DNA from: Corallococcus macrosporus
GTDB lineage: Bacteria; Myxococcota; Myxococcia; Myxococcales; Myxococcaceae
DNA length: 64,000 bases
Reading direction: 5' to 3'
Assembly (NCBI RefSeq): GCF_017302985.1
Contig: NZ_JAFIMU010000007.1
Span: forward strand, 2,929,001 to 2,993,000
Below, piece by piece: positions 36,981 through 47,514 of the stretch (within the stretch, counting starts at the first letter, position 1; every line of letters starts with the position of its first letter). The position numbers and the translations under genes were made by a program. Under the pieces are notes generated by a model, which did not search any database, was not told the origin of the DNA, and worked only from the letters and a program-made list of their open reading frames with translations.

Positions 36981-38123
36981 ATGCACGAGTGGTTGGAGGC
37001 ACTGCGCAAGTCGGCGAAGGCGACCTCGGAGGGTGTGCAGGCGGAGGAGGTCCGCCGCGCGGAGACGGAGTGCGGCGTCCCGTTCCCCGAGGACCTGGCG
37101 GACCTGTATCAGGCGCTCAACGGCGGTGAGTTCCAGGGCGAGGTGCGGCTGTACCCGCTGCGTGGCGACGAGGGTGCGCCCAGCGTCCTGGAGAAGAGCC
37201 GGCTGATGGTGGTGGGCCTGCCCGCCGCGGGCGTGTGGCGCTTCGGGTTGAAGGGGGCGCACCGGCACCTGTTCGTCGCGCGCAAGTCCGCGATGGAGGA
37301 GCAGGGGGACGGGGGTGGGCCGCTGCCCGGCTGGGTGGAGGCGATGGACGGGGACGACTGGGTCTTCGGCACCTGGGACGGTGAGAAGAAGGAGATGCGG
37401 CTGTACCGCACGCTCAAGGACATGCTCGAGGTGCTGATTCCGCCGGTGGAAGAGGTGGAGAGCTTCGGGGAGCGGACCTTCGCGCGAGCGATGAACGCCG
37501 TGCTCCAGGGCGCGCTGTCCGGAGCCGCGGCGGAATCGGCGGCCGAGGACGAGGAAGCGCCCTCGGGCCGTGGCCGCGACTACACGAGCGACCTGGCCGC
37601 CCTGGCCCGTGAAGCGGCCGAGGCCGACGACGAGTCCGAGGTGTCCAGCGAGGAGGAGCTGGAGGCGGAGGTGGCCGAGGACGCCGGCGAGGAACTCGAA
37701 GCCGCCGAGCAGGGCGAGCTGTTCGAGGAGCCCGGGTCGAAGCGCCCCGCCGCGAAGAAGGCCCCGTCCAAGCCCGCGAGGAAGGGGGCTGTGGGCAAGG
37801 CCGCCGCGAAGAAGGGCGCTGCCGTAAAGGGAGCCACGGCGAAGAAGTCCGCCGCGAAGAAGGGGTCCCCCGCGAAGAAGTCTGCCGCGAAGGGTGCCGC
37901 CGCGAAGAAGGGCGCCGTTGCGAAGAAGGGCGCCGCGAAGGGCGCAGCCCAGAAGCGCGGCACTGCCTCAAAGGGCGCCGCCGCGAAGAAGGGCGCGACC
38001 GCGAAGAAGGGGGCCATCAAGAAGGGCGCCGCCGCGAAGAAGGGCGCTGCCCAGAAGCGTGGCGCGACCGCGAAGAAGGCCACGGGCAAGGCCGCCGCGA
38101 AGAAGTCCTCGCGTCGGTCCTGA
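36981..38123 (+). CDS. SMI1/KNR4-domain protein with acidic middle and histone-H1-like tail
   Basis: 380 residues in three parts. Residues 1 to about 150 form an SMI1/KNR4-type domain (AETECGVPFPEDLADLYQAL; WVFGTWDGEKKEMRLY). Residues 170-250 are strongly acidic (SSEEELEAEV). Residues 250-380 are a Lys/Ala tail of repeated AAKKGA units like eukaryotic histone H1 or bacterial HctB/AlgP tails. The ATG at 36981 follows TGGAGGGG. The tail should bind DNA or RNA; the SMI1 fold usually mediates protein contacts or immunity in toxin systems, but no toxin gene is adjacent. The DNA of the tail is itself repetitive. Mixed acidic and basic segments recall myxobacterial CarD, though no CarD domain is seen. 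Confidence 0.85.
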   Translation: MHEWLEALRKSAKATSEGVQAEEVRRAETECGVPFPEDLADLYQALNGGEFQGEVRLYPLRGDEGAPSVLEKSRLMVVGLPAAGVWRFGLKGAHRHLFVARKSAMEEQGDGGGPLPGWVEAMDGDDWVFGTWDGEKKEMRLYRTLKDMLEVLIPPVEEVESFGERTFARAMNAVLQGALSGAAAESAAEDEEAPSGRGRDYTSDLAALAREAAEADDESEVSSEEELEAEVAEDAGEELEAAEQGELFEEPGSKRPAAKKAPSKPARKGAVGKAAAKKGAAVKGATAKKSAAKKGSPAKKSAAKGAAAKKGAVAKKGAAKGAAQKRGTASKGAAAKKGATAKKGAIKKGAAAKKGAAQKRGATAKKATGKAAAKKSSRRS

Positions 38124-38141
38124 GCCGTACGGTGGCCGGTC

Positions 38142-38159
38142 GGAACCCCTCGGGGTTCC
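38142..38159 (+). terminator. Hairpin after the H1-like-tail gene
   Basis: GGAACCC and GGGTTCC flank a CTCG tetraloop 18 bp after the stop. No T-run follows on this strand; it is one of two adjacent hairpins between convergent genes. Confidence 0.5.
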
Positions 38160-38173
38160 CACCTGAAAACAAA

Positions 38174-38202
38174 GGGCGCGTCCCTCGCACGGGGACGCGC
38201 CC
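38174..38202 (-). terminator. Rho-independent terminator of the acidic small gene
   Basis: A perfect 11-bp stem (GGGCGCGTCCC/GGGACGCGCCC, 7-nt loop) is followed on the minus strand by TTTGTTTTC. It sits 25 bp beyond the stop of the gene ending at 38228. Confidence 0.7.
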
Positions 38203-38227
38203 TGCCTTCATCCGCACCCGGCCCCGG

Positions 38228-38503
38228 CTACCCCTCGGGCAGCAGGTCCGGCGACTGGGCGCGCGGGCCCGGGTCATCGGGCTGCGCGGTCAACTCGCGC
38301 TCCTCTTCCTCGTCATCGGCCCGGCCGAAGCGCTGGATCTGATCCGGCAGGATGTCCCGCGCATCCGCCTCCTCCTCCAGAGGAGGCGTCGCCGCCAGGT
38401 CCTGGTCCGTGATGTTGATCTCGTCCTCTCCGGTGTCCGGGTTCCGGTGGCGCAGCGAGGTGGACTCGCCCACATCCTCGTCTCCGAGCTTGTTGAACCG
38501 CAT
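38228..38503 (-). CDS. Small acidic hypothetical protein
   Basis: 91 residues, very rich in Asp and Glu, beginning MRFNKLGDEDVGES and including RHRNPDTGEDEINITDQD. No signal peptide, membrane segment or known motif; probably soluble and partly disordered. The ATG at 38503 is preceded by GAGGAGACCCC, a strong ribosome-binding site, and a rho-independent terminator follows, both supporting a real gene. Family not recognised. Confidence 0.75.
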   Translation of the reverse strand: MRFNKLGDEDVGESTSLRHRNPDTGEDEINITDQDLAATPPLEEEADARDILPDQIQRFGRADDEEEERELTAQPDDPGPRAQSPDLLPEG

Positions 38504-38618
38504 GGGGTCTCCTCGACAGGGACGGTTGAGAAAAGCTCTCCGTGTCCCCACGAAAATGGGCCCCCAGAACGGGAGCGGCAATCCACTCCGCCCGCCTGCC
38601 TGCCGGGCCCACCCCCCG

Positions 38619-39266
38619 TCAGCGGGGAGCCGTCGCCGGCTGGGCGTCAGGGCTGCCGGGCTCCACCTCCAGCAGCACCATCGCCAGCGCGAGCACCCGG
38701 GAGAGCGTCTCACGCACCGTGTAGCGCCAGGGGGTCGCCCGTCCCTCGTCCGCCGCCACGCCCCACGCGTCGATGCCCACCGAGTTCGCGATGAACAGCG
38801 CCCGCGACAGGTGGAAGCGCTGCGTGACCAGCACCGCCCGGTCCGCCCCGAACACCGAGTGGGCCCTGAGGCAGCTGTCGTAGGTGGACAGCCCCGCCTC
38901 GTCCCCCACCACCGCGTCCTCCGGCACCCCGCGCTCCAGCAGGTAGTTGCGCATGGCCCGCGTCTCGTTGTGGAAGGGCGCGGAGTTGTCCCCGCTCACC
39001 AAGAGCGACCGCACCTTGCCCTGCCGCCAGAGCGCGATGGCCGCGTCCAGCCGCTGCGCCAGCACCGGCGACGGCACCGCCCCCGGCGCCAGCCCCGCCC
39101 CGAACACCAGCGCCACCGGGGCCTCCGGCGCCACCGCCAGCGGCACGATGCGGCTCTGGTAGCGCAGGCGCACGAAGTGGGACAGCCCCAGCAGCACGGC
39201 CACGGCCAGCCCGAGCAGCCCCAGGCCCCTGCGTACCCACACCCTGGTCGTGCCGCCAGCCTTCAT
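38619..39266 (-). CDS. SanA/YdcF-type DUF218 membrane protein
   Basis: 215 residues. One N-terminal membrane helix ([18 protein letters not shown]) is followed by a periplasmic DUF218 domain with hallmarks [16 protein letters not shown], the YDSCLRA segment and [13 protein letters not shown]. coli SanA, of the same family, affects envelope barrier function; the reaction is unknown. The ATG at 39266 places the helix near the N-terminus; an ATG at 39296 with GGAAGAG upstream is an alternative. Divergent from atpG. Confidence 0.9.
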   Translation of the reverse strand: MKAGGTTRVWVRRGLGLLGLAVAVLLGLSHFVRLRYQSRIVPLAVAPEAPVALVFGAGLAPGAVPSPVLAQRLDAAIALWRQGKVRSLLVSGDNSAPFHNETRAMRNYLLERGVPEDAVVGDEAGLSTYDSCLRAHSVFGADRAVLVTQRFHLSRALFIANSVGIDAWGVAADEGRATPWRYTVRETLSRVLALAMVLLEVEPGSPDAQPATAPR

Positions 39267-39424
39267 GGACCCCGCGAAACAGTCGGAAGGGGCCATTCTC
39301 TTCCGGCGCCCCCAGGGGGCAAAGCACCATGGGCGGCCCCGGACCCGGAACTGTTCACGCCCGCCCGGCCCCCGGACGGCGGGGGCGGGGGGCCGTGGGC
39401 GGGCCCGCTCCGGGCACCGCGCCG

Positions 39425-39453
39425 TTGACCCGCTCCCGGCCCGCCTATATAGG
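39425..39453 (+). promoter_or_regulatory. Probable sigma-70-type promoter of atpG
   Basis: TTGACC at 39425-39430 and TATAGG at 39448-39453 with a 17-bp spacer (or TATATA at 39446 with 15 bp), about 80 bp before the atpG ATG. Confidence 0.55.
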
Positions 39454-39531
39454 GGGCCCGCCGTCCCTCATGGCCAGCCCGGGCTGTCTCGGGGCGCGCG
39501 CCGCACGTCGTCCCAGAGGAGTTTCCGGTCC

Positions 39532-40428
<897 letters not shown>

Positions 40429-40466
40429 TCCGCCTCCCGTCCGGCAGCATCCCGGTTCCAGACGCA

Positions 40467-40512
40467 GGGCCCGTTGCTTCGCGCTCCCACGAGCGGCACG
40501 AAGCACGGGCCC
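40467..40512 (+). terminator. Large hairpin between atpG and atpD
   Basis: GGGCCCGTTGCTTCG pairs with CGAAGCACGGGCCC (one bulge), and an inner CGCTC/GAGCG stem extends it. It begins 38 bp after the atpG stop, and TTCGTCGTT follows. It may terminate or attenuate transcription between the two subunit genes. Confidence 0.6.
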
Positions 40513-40625
40513 TTCGTCGTTCCAGGCCCCCTCACCGGGCAGGCGGGGAAGAGGGAAACCGCAAGGGACTGGCGTCAGGGACACCACTCCGCTAAGCGGG
40601 ACTTACGTGCGCGGACCCGGGAGGC

Positions 40626-42192
<1,567 letters not shown>

Positions 42193-42201
42193 ACGGCTTC
42201 C

Positions 42202-42759
42202 ATGCGCCTGACCGTCGCGCTCGCCCTGATGCTCTGTGGTGCCGCGCCCTCCGCCCTGGCGGAGGAGCGCGCCAGCCGCGCACGGGTGAGCGCGAACGGG
42301 CTGTACAGCGTCCGCACGGTGGACGTGGGCGTGGGCAAGTGCCGGCTGGAGATGCTCAAGGAGAACGGGCCCCTCTGGTCGGCGGACGTGTGCGTGGGGA
42401 CGGTGGACGACCTCTACTTCGCGTCCAATGACGGGGAGAAGGTCTGGGTGCTCTACCCGCTGGTGGAGAAGGGCAGGCCGCCCCCCGCCCAGGGCAAGAA
42501 GAAGCCGAAGGGCAGCGGCCTGGCGTGGGCGCGGGTGATGGTGGCGGCCCAGTTCGACCGCACCGGGCAGAAGCTCCAGGAGCGGCGGCTCACGGAGCTG
42601 ATGACGACGAAGCAGCTGCCGGAAGTGCGCCAGCTGGCCCACCACCTCAAGTGGCTGGAGGGCACGCTGGGCATCCCGGGCAAGGGCCCCCGCTTGACGG
42701 ACGCCGGGGTGTTGGAGTTCGAGCCGGTGGGCGCGAAGACCCAGCGGCTGACTTTCTGA
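42202..42759 (+). CDS. Exported hypothetical protein within the ATP synthase cluster
   Basis: 185 residues with a signal peptide (MRLTVALALMLCGAAPSALA). The mature part has two cysteines (GKCRLEM, VCVGTV) that could form a disulphide, and a basic Pro/Lys loop (AQGKKKPKG). Family not recognised. It starts 9 bp after atpD and ends 29 bp before atpC, so it is co-transcribed with subunits it cannot belong to, since it is exported. Possible envelope-side partner, or simply a hitch-hiking gene. Confidence 0.8.
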   Translation: MRLTVALALMLCGAAPSALAEERASRARVSANGLYSVRTVDVGVGKCRLEMLKENGPLWSADVCVGTVDDLYFASNDGEKVWVLYPLVEKGRPPPAQGKKKPKGSGLAWARVMVAAQFDRTGQKLQERRLTELMTTKQLPEVRQLAHHLKWLEGTLGIPGKGPRLTDAGVLEFEPVGAKTQRLTF

Positions 42760-42788
42760 TGCGGTAGTGCGGTAGCACGAGGACCTTC

Positions 42789-43193
42789 ATGGCCAAGCTG
42801 ACTGTCGAGATCGTCACCCCCGAGAAGCGCATCCTGTCCGTGCAGGCCGACGAGGCCATCGTGCCGGGCGGAGAGGGCCTGTTCGGCGTGCGTCCCGGCC
42901 ACACGCCGTTCCTGTCGCTGGTGGAGCCGGGCACGCTCACCCTCATCGAGGCGGGCAAGCAGGACCGCTACTTCGTGGCCGGCGGCTTCGTGGAGGTGAG
43001 CAACGACAAGGTGCTGGTGCTGGCGGACGCCGCCGAGCACGTCACCGGCATCGACGTCGCGAGCGCCCGCCGCCGCATGGAAGAGGCCCAGGCGCGCCTC
43101 AAGGACCTGAACACCGCGGACGCGCGCTACGCGCTGGAGCAGGCCGCGGTGCGCCGCGAGGCCGCGCGCATCGGCGCCGCCGAAGCCCGCTAA
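42789..43193 (+). CDS. atpC: ATP synthase F1 subunit epsilon
   Basis: 134 residues: the N-terminal beta-sandwich (AKLTVEIVTPEKRILSVQAD; VPGGEGLFGVRPGHTPFLS) and the C-terminal helical hairpin (SARRRMEEAQARLKDLN) that can inhibit rotation. Last gene of the atpG-atpD-atpC unit; a good terminator follows. Confidence 0.96.
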   Translation: MAKLTVEIVTPEKRILSVQADEAIVPGGEGLFGVRPGHTPFLSLVEPGTLTLIEAGKQDRYFVAGGFVEVSNDKVLVLADAAEHVTGIDVASARRRMEEAQARLKDLNTADARYALEQAAVRREAARIGAAEAR

Positions 43194-43218
43194 GGCGCCT
43201 CTCGCCTCGGTACCCGCG

Positions 43219-43269
43219 AAGGGTGGAGTCCGAAGCCCCCAGCCACACGGGGCCCGGCGCTCCACCCTT
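43219..43269 (+). terminator. Terminator after atpC
   Basis: AAGGGTGGAG pairs with CTCCACCCTT, with an inner GCCCC/GGGGC stem, and is followed by TTTCGCGTT. It begins 26 bp after the atpC stop. Confidence 0.65.
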
Positions 43270-43311
43270 TTCGCGTTCCGGGGCCCGGACGTCGCATGAT
43301 GCGGCGCTGTC

Positions 43312-43581
43312 ATGAGCGCTCCTGAATCGCCCGTCCTGGAACTGTTCCACCGCATCGCGGATCCCCCGTCCGCCACCGCGCGCCGCTTCGTCACGGACCA
43401 CGCGCTGGAGGACCGCGTGCGCTTCCGCAACCTCACCTATCCGGAGGTGGAGAAGGACTGGCTCGAGCGCGGCGGCCGAACGTCCCCCGCGCTGTGGGAC
43501 GGCACGCGGCTGCATCAGGGCGCGGAGGCGGTGGTGGCGCGGCTGCTCGCGGTGGTCAACCTGGGCCGCGACGATTCGTGA
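43312..43581 (+). CDS. Small thioredoxin-fold-like protein (glutaredoxin/GST-N type)
   Basis: 89 residues. Strand-helix order and the motif TSPALWDGTRLHQGAEAVVARL match the C-terminal half of glutaredoxin or GST N-terminal domains (T-P-A-L...G-A-E/D). The opening VLELFHRIADPPSATARRFV has no CxxC or catalytic Cys, so it is not a redox enzyme in the usual sense. Monocistronic, between atpC and the ADP-ribosylglycohydrolase. Confidence 0.7.
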   Translation: MSAPESPVLELFHRIADPPSATARRFVTDHALEDRVRFRNLTYPEVEKDWLERGGRTSPALWDGTRLHQGAEAVVARLLAVVNLGRDDS

Positions 43582-43995
43582 TCCGCGTGCACGCCGCTGG
43601 ATGAAGTGAAGTCGCGCGCGTCAAGGTGAACACCTGAGCCCGTGGGCAGTGCACGCGCACGAGTCCACCCGTGCGTCCCTTTCGGTTCATGCGCAGCATT
43701 CGAAGTTGGACATGCACGCGTGCTCGCGCGTTTCAACGGGCTCGCCTGCTTGCTGAAACGCAGCGGGATGCGATAGCTACCGCGCCCCCGGTTGCGCCGT
43801 GGTGACGGCGGAGGAGGCGGACAGTGGCGACGCGCGCGGTGCAATCCAGCGGGACCTTTCTTGTCCAGCGCTCCACCGCACCCGCTCCGTGCACGTCAAG
43901 GCCCCATGATCGATCCGCCGTCACGTCGCGCGCCCACGCAGCGTTCATCTCGGTGCTCGTCCTTGGCTGAGGCTCGGGTAATCTCCGCCCCTCCG
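43582..43995. other. 414-bp intergenic region
   Basis: No gene. An inverted repeat CGTTTCA/TGAAACG with an 18-nt loop lies at 43729-43760. It contains the promoter of the downstream ADP-ribosylglycohydrolase, not identifiable with confidence. Confidence 0.3.
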
Positions 43996-45027
43996 ATGCC
44001 GCTGACTCCCGCAGACCGCCAGGACCGTTTTCATGCGGCATTCCTGGGGCTCGCCATCGGGGATGCGCTCGGCTTTCCGCTGAGGGGCATCCCCCCGGCG
44101 AGCCTGGCGCGGCTGCCCGGGCTGGCGGAGGACTTCGCGCCCCGGCCGCGCGGCAAGTTCGCCAAGGGCCAGTTCAGCGACGACACGCAGCTCTTGCTCG
44201 CGGCCGCGGAGAGCGTCATCCGCGAGGGCAAGGTGGACGGCCGCAGCGCGGCGGCGCACCTGGCGTGGCTGTGGCAGGAGGGCATCATCCTGCAGCCGCC
44301 GCGCAGCCTCTCGGAAGCGCTGCAGCGGCTGTCGGGCGGCACGCCGTGGATGAGCGCGGGGGCTCCGCTCGGCACGAAGTGCCCGTCGGTGCTCAGCCGC
44401 GCGCTGGTGGTGGGACTCTTCGAAAGCGGTCAGCGCGCGCGCCTGCCGCACGACGCGGGCGTGCTCACCGTCATCACGCACAAGGACCCCGTCTGCGCCG
44501 CCGCCGCGGCCGCGTTCGCGCAGGCCGTCGCGCTGGGCATGGAGGAGGAGGCCCTCACGCCCGCGGCCTTCTGCGAGGCGCTGGCGCTGTCCGCCGCCGT
44601 GCACGACAAGAACCTGGCGGAGGAGATCCGCCACCTGCCGCGCCTGCTCACCTGGGACACCCAGCGCGCCCTCAACCAGCTGCGCAAGGTGGGCGTGCCC
44701 CCCAGTGAGCTCAAGGGCGTGGACGGCCTGCCGTGCCACGTGGTGCCGGTGCTGCTCACGTCGCTGTACGCGACGCTGAAGGTGCCGCACGACTTCCGCG
44801 AGGCCGTGGTCCTCACGCTGCGCTGTGGCGGCGAGGCGGACGTGGCCGCCGCGCTCACGGGGGCGCTGCTGGGCGCGCACCTGGGCACCCGCGCCATTCC
44901 CGCCCGCCTGCGCAAGCAGGTGCTGTACGCGGAGAACCTGCTGGACACCTCGGACCGCCTGTTCCGGGCCCGCCAGGTGCGCGAGACGCTGGCCACGGCG
45001 ATCGCGCACCAGAAGAGCCGCCGCTAG
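43996..45027 (+). CDS. ADP-ribosylglycohydrolase-family protein
   Basis: 343 residues of the ADP-ribosyl-glycohydrolase (DraG/ARH) fold, which removes ADP-ribose from proteins or small molecules. The first metal motif is present (GLAIGDALGFPL; QFSDDTQLLLA), but the C-terminal binuclear-site motif, usually GGDTDT, reads GGEADVAAAL. Some ligands are therefore altered, and activity or substrate may differ. The ATG at 43996 (MPLTPADRQDRF) was chosen because the upstream in-frame sequence is low-complexity. No partner ADP-ribosyltransferase is nearby. Confidence 0.88.
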   Translation: MPLTPADRQDRFHAAFLGLAIGDALGFPLRGIPPASLARLPGLAEDFAPRPRGKFAKGQFSDDTQLLLAAAESVIREGKVDGRSAAAHLAWLWQEGIILQPPRSLSEALQRLSGGTPWMSAGAPLGTKCPSVLSRALVVGLFESGQRARLPHDAGVLTVITHKDPVCAAAAAAFAQAVALGMEEEALTPAAFCEALALSAAVHDKNLAEEIRHLPRLLTWDTQRALNQLRKVGVPPSELKGVDGLPCHVVPVLLTSLYATLKVPHDFREAVVLTLRCGGEADVAAALTGALLGAHLGTRAIPARLRKQVLYAENLLDTSDRLFRARQVRETLATAIAHQKSRR

Positions 45028-45217
45028 GTATCGGACACGGGTCCATCCCGTCGGGGCGGGAGCACCAGGCAGGCAGACGGACGAGGCCAGGGTGTGCGGC
45101 GGGACTTCTCCCGCCCACCCTTCCTGACCACCTTCAGGAACAGACCGGGGACAGCCGGGACGCCGAGCAGGCGTCCATTGGCGATGCCCCGGAAGTCATC
45201 CTGTCGGAGGCACGGTC

Positions 45218-45622
45218 GTGGACCTCGAATCGGAACGCCTGGAGCGCAGCCAGCTGGAGACGCTCTCCACCCCGGAACTCATCCGGCACGCGCTGTCGGA
45301 AACCCGCCTGTTGGTGAAGGCGGAGGTGATGCACGCCAAGAAGGAACTGAAGCAGGAGCTGCAAGCAGCCAAGCTGGCGGGCATCTTCCTGGGCGCGGGC
45401 GCTGTGCTCGCCCTCACGTCGCTGGCGGTGCTCTTCGTCGCGCTGGGCCTGGCCCTGCCCCTGGGGGACGCGGTGGGCGTGCTCATCGTGGGCGCGGTGC
45501 TGCTGGCCGTGGCCGGCCTCCTCCTGTTCCTGGGCGCCAAGCGGGTTCCCAAGAAGCCGCTGGTGCACACCCAGGAGCGCTTGAAGACGGACCTTCAGCT
45601 GACCCGGGAGACACTGCAATGA
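45218..45622 (+). CDS. Holin-superfamily-like small membrane protein (Phage_holin_3_6 type)
   Basis: 134 residues: an amphipathic N-terminal helix (about 20-55), then two membrane segments (GIFLGAGAVLALTSLAVLFV and AVGVLIVGAVLLAVAGLLLF) and a basic tail. This layout matches the chromosomal Phage_holin_3_6 family, not necessarily a phage gene. GTG start with CGGAGG 7 nt upstream. It overlaps the next gene as ATGA; such pairs with DUF3618-like proteins are common. Confidence 0.85.
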   Translation: MDLESERLERSQLETLSTPELIRHALSETRLLVKAEVMHAKKELKQELQAAKLAGIFLGAGAVLALTSLAVLFVALGLALPLGDAVGVLIVGAVLLAVAGLLLFLGAKRVPKKPLVHTQERLKTDLQLTRETLQ

Positions 45623-46131
45623 GCCAGGCCTCCGAGACCGAAACGCACAGCGACCACGCCATCACCAAGCGCATGGGTGACCGCGAGCAGGTGGAGCACA
45701 CCGCGGACCGCATCCGCGACGAGCTGCTGCTCACCCTGGAGGAGCTGGACCGCCGGCGCACCCGCGCCACGGACGTGCGCTACCACGTCAACCAGCACAA
45801 GGACCTGCTCGTCACCGTGGGCGCCGCCGCCCTGGTGGCGGTGGGCCTGGGGGTGGGCATCGCCATCTACCGCGCCCGCCACCACGACGAGCGCGTGCGC
45901 CGCCAGCGCCGCAAGGCCCTGGAGCGCGCCTGGGCGCACCCGGACCGCGTGGCCACCAGCATCGAGGACAAGCCGCTGGGCGCCGAGCTGGGCCGCAAGG
46001 TGGTGATGATCTTCGCCACCTCGCTCGCCACCGCCGTGGCCCGCAACTCCATCCAGACGCTGGTCCCCTCGCGGACCGTCACCAAGGTGCCTGCGGACAA
46101 GGTGACTGTGGAGAAGAATAAGAAATCCTGA
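45619..46131 (+). CDS. DUF3618-like membrane-anchored protein
   Basis: 170 residues. The N-terminal half is a charged helix with the DUF3618 pattern (DRIRDELLLTLEELDRR), followed by one membrane segment (LLVTVGAAALVAVGLGVGIAIY) and a basic tail. Start codon overlaps the holin-like gene by 4 bp. Probably an inner-membrane stress or envelope protein working with its partner; function unknown. cydA begins 30 bp downstream and may be in the same operon. Confidence 0.85.
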   Translation: MSQASETETHSDHAITKRMGDREQVEHTADRIRDELLLTLEELDRRRTRATDVRYHVNQHKDLLVTVGAAALVAVGLGVGIAIYRARHHDERVRRQRRKALERAWAHPDRVATSIEDKPLGAELGRKVVMIFATSLATAVARNSIQTLVPSRTVTKVPADKVTVEKNKKS

Positions 46132-46161
46132 ATGCGCAAAATGCGCGCATAAAGCAGACTG

Positions 46162-47514
46162 ATGTTCATGACGGACCTGCTCTATGCGCGCGCGCAGATG
46201 GGGCTCTCGCTCGCGTTCCACATCGTGTTCGCGGCGGCCGGCGTGGCGTTGCCGGTGTTGATGGTGTTGAGCGACCTGAAGCACCGGCGCACGGGTGACG
46301 CCGACTACCGGAAACTCAGCGAGAAGCTGGCCAAGGGCACGGCCATCCTCTTCGCGGTGGGCGCGGTGAGCGGGACGGTGCTCTCGTTCGAGCTGGGCCT
46401 GCTGTGGCCGGAGTTCATGGGCCGCTACGGGGAAGTGATTGGCCTGCCCTTCAGTCTGGAGGGCGTGGCCTTCTTCACCGAGGCCATCTTCCTGGGCATC
46501 TACCTGTACGGCCGCGAGCGCGTGTCGCCGGGCCTGCACCTGTTCAGCGGCGTGATGGTGGCGGTGAGCGGCGCGGCGAGCGCGTTCTTCGTCACGCTGG
46601 TGAACACGTTCATGAACAACCCGTCCGGCTTCACGCCCACGCCGGCGGGGCCCACGGACGTGCAGCCGCTGGTGGCCATGTTCAGCCCCGGCTGGCAGTA
46701 CCAGACGGCCCACGTGCTCCTGTCCTGCTATCAGGCCAGCGCGTTCGCGATGGCGGGCATCCACGCGTTCATCCTGCTCAAGCACCCGGGCGCGGCGTTC
46801 CACAAGAAGGCGCTGTCCGTCGCGCTGCCGCTCGCGTGTGTCACCGCGCTCCTGCAGCCGCTGGTGGGGGACCTGTCCGCGAAGCACGTGGCGCGCGAGC
46901 AGCCGGTGAAGCTGGCCGCGATGGAGGCGCACTTCCACACGGAGGCGGGCGCGCCCCTGAAGGTGGGCGGCTGGCCGGACGTGGAGACGCGCACGGTGAA
47001 GGGCGCCATCGACCTGCCGAAGGGGCTCTCCATCCTGGCGTTCGCGGACCCCGACGCGGAGGTGAAGGGGCTGGAGGAGTTCCCTCGCGACGTCTGGCCG
47101 CCGGTGCCCAAGGTGCACATGGCCTTCCAGGTGATGGTGGGCACGGGCAGCCTGATGGCGCTGCTCGCGCTGGCGACGCTGTGGCGCCGGTGGCGGGGCC
47201 GCGAGTGGCCGCACGGCAAGGGGATGATGCGCGCGTGGCTTTGGGCGGGGCCGCTGGGGCTGGTGGCGCTGGAGGCGGGGTGGCTCGTCACGGAGTGGGG
47301 GCGGCAGCCGTGGATCGTCCGGGACGTGATGCGCACGAGCGCGGCGGTGACGCCGGTGCCGCACCTGGCCGCGCCGTTCTTCACGTTCACGGCGGTGTAC
47401 CTGTTCCTCGGGGTGACGGTGCTGTTCGTGCTCTGGCGGCAGGTGGCGGGCACGCTGCCCGGGTCCAAGACGCCCGGCGCGGGCGTGGACGGCGGGGTGG
47501 CCCATGTCCACTGA
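46162..47514 (+). CDS. cydA: Cytochrome bd-type quinol oxidase subunit I
   Basis: 450-residue multi-pass membrane protein that binds haems b558, b595 and d and oxidises quinol with oxygen reduction. A haem-ligand His lies at residue 20 (SLAFHIVF). The acidic proton-path residues are in SFELGLLWPEF and SLEGVAFFTEAIFLGIYLYG, a second His in QTAHVLL, and the GRQPWIV motif follows. The Q-loop is short, as in the cyanide-insensitive (CioA) branch. cydB overlaps by 11 bp. Confidence 0.96.
   Translation: MFMTDLLYARAQMGLSLAFHIVFAAAGVALPVLMVLSDLKHRRTGDADYRKLSEKLAKGTAILFAVGAVSGTVLSFELGLLWPEFMGRYGEVIGLPFSLEGVAFFTEAIFLGIYLYGRERVSPGLHLFSGVMVAVSGAASAFFVTLVNTFMNNPSGFTPTPAGPTDVQPLVAMFSPGWQYQTAHVLLSCYQASAFAMAGIHAFILLKHPGAAFHKKALSVALPLACVTALLQPLVGDLSAKHVAREQPVKLAAMEAHFHTEAGAPLKVGGWPDVETRTVKGAIDLPKGLSILAFADPDAEVKGLEEFPRDVWPPVPKVHMAFQVMVGTGSLMALLALATLWRRWRGREWPHGKGMMRAWLWAGPLGLVALEAGWLVTEWGRQPWIVRDVMRTSAAVTPVPHLAAPFFTFTAVYLFLGVTVLFVLWRQVAGTLPGSKTPGAGVDGGVAHVH

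Noticed and set aside
37750-38110. Short repeats that might suggest a CRISPR or satellite
   Set aside because: They are in-frame codons for the Lys/Ala tail of the SMI1-type protein; no spacers and no regular nucleotide period.
45218-45622. Holin-like gene as a sign of a prophage
   Set aside because: No other phage gene is nearby; chromosomal holin-fold proteins paired with DUF3618-like proteins are common.
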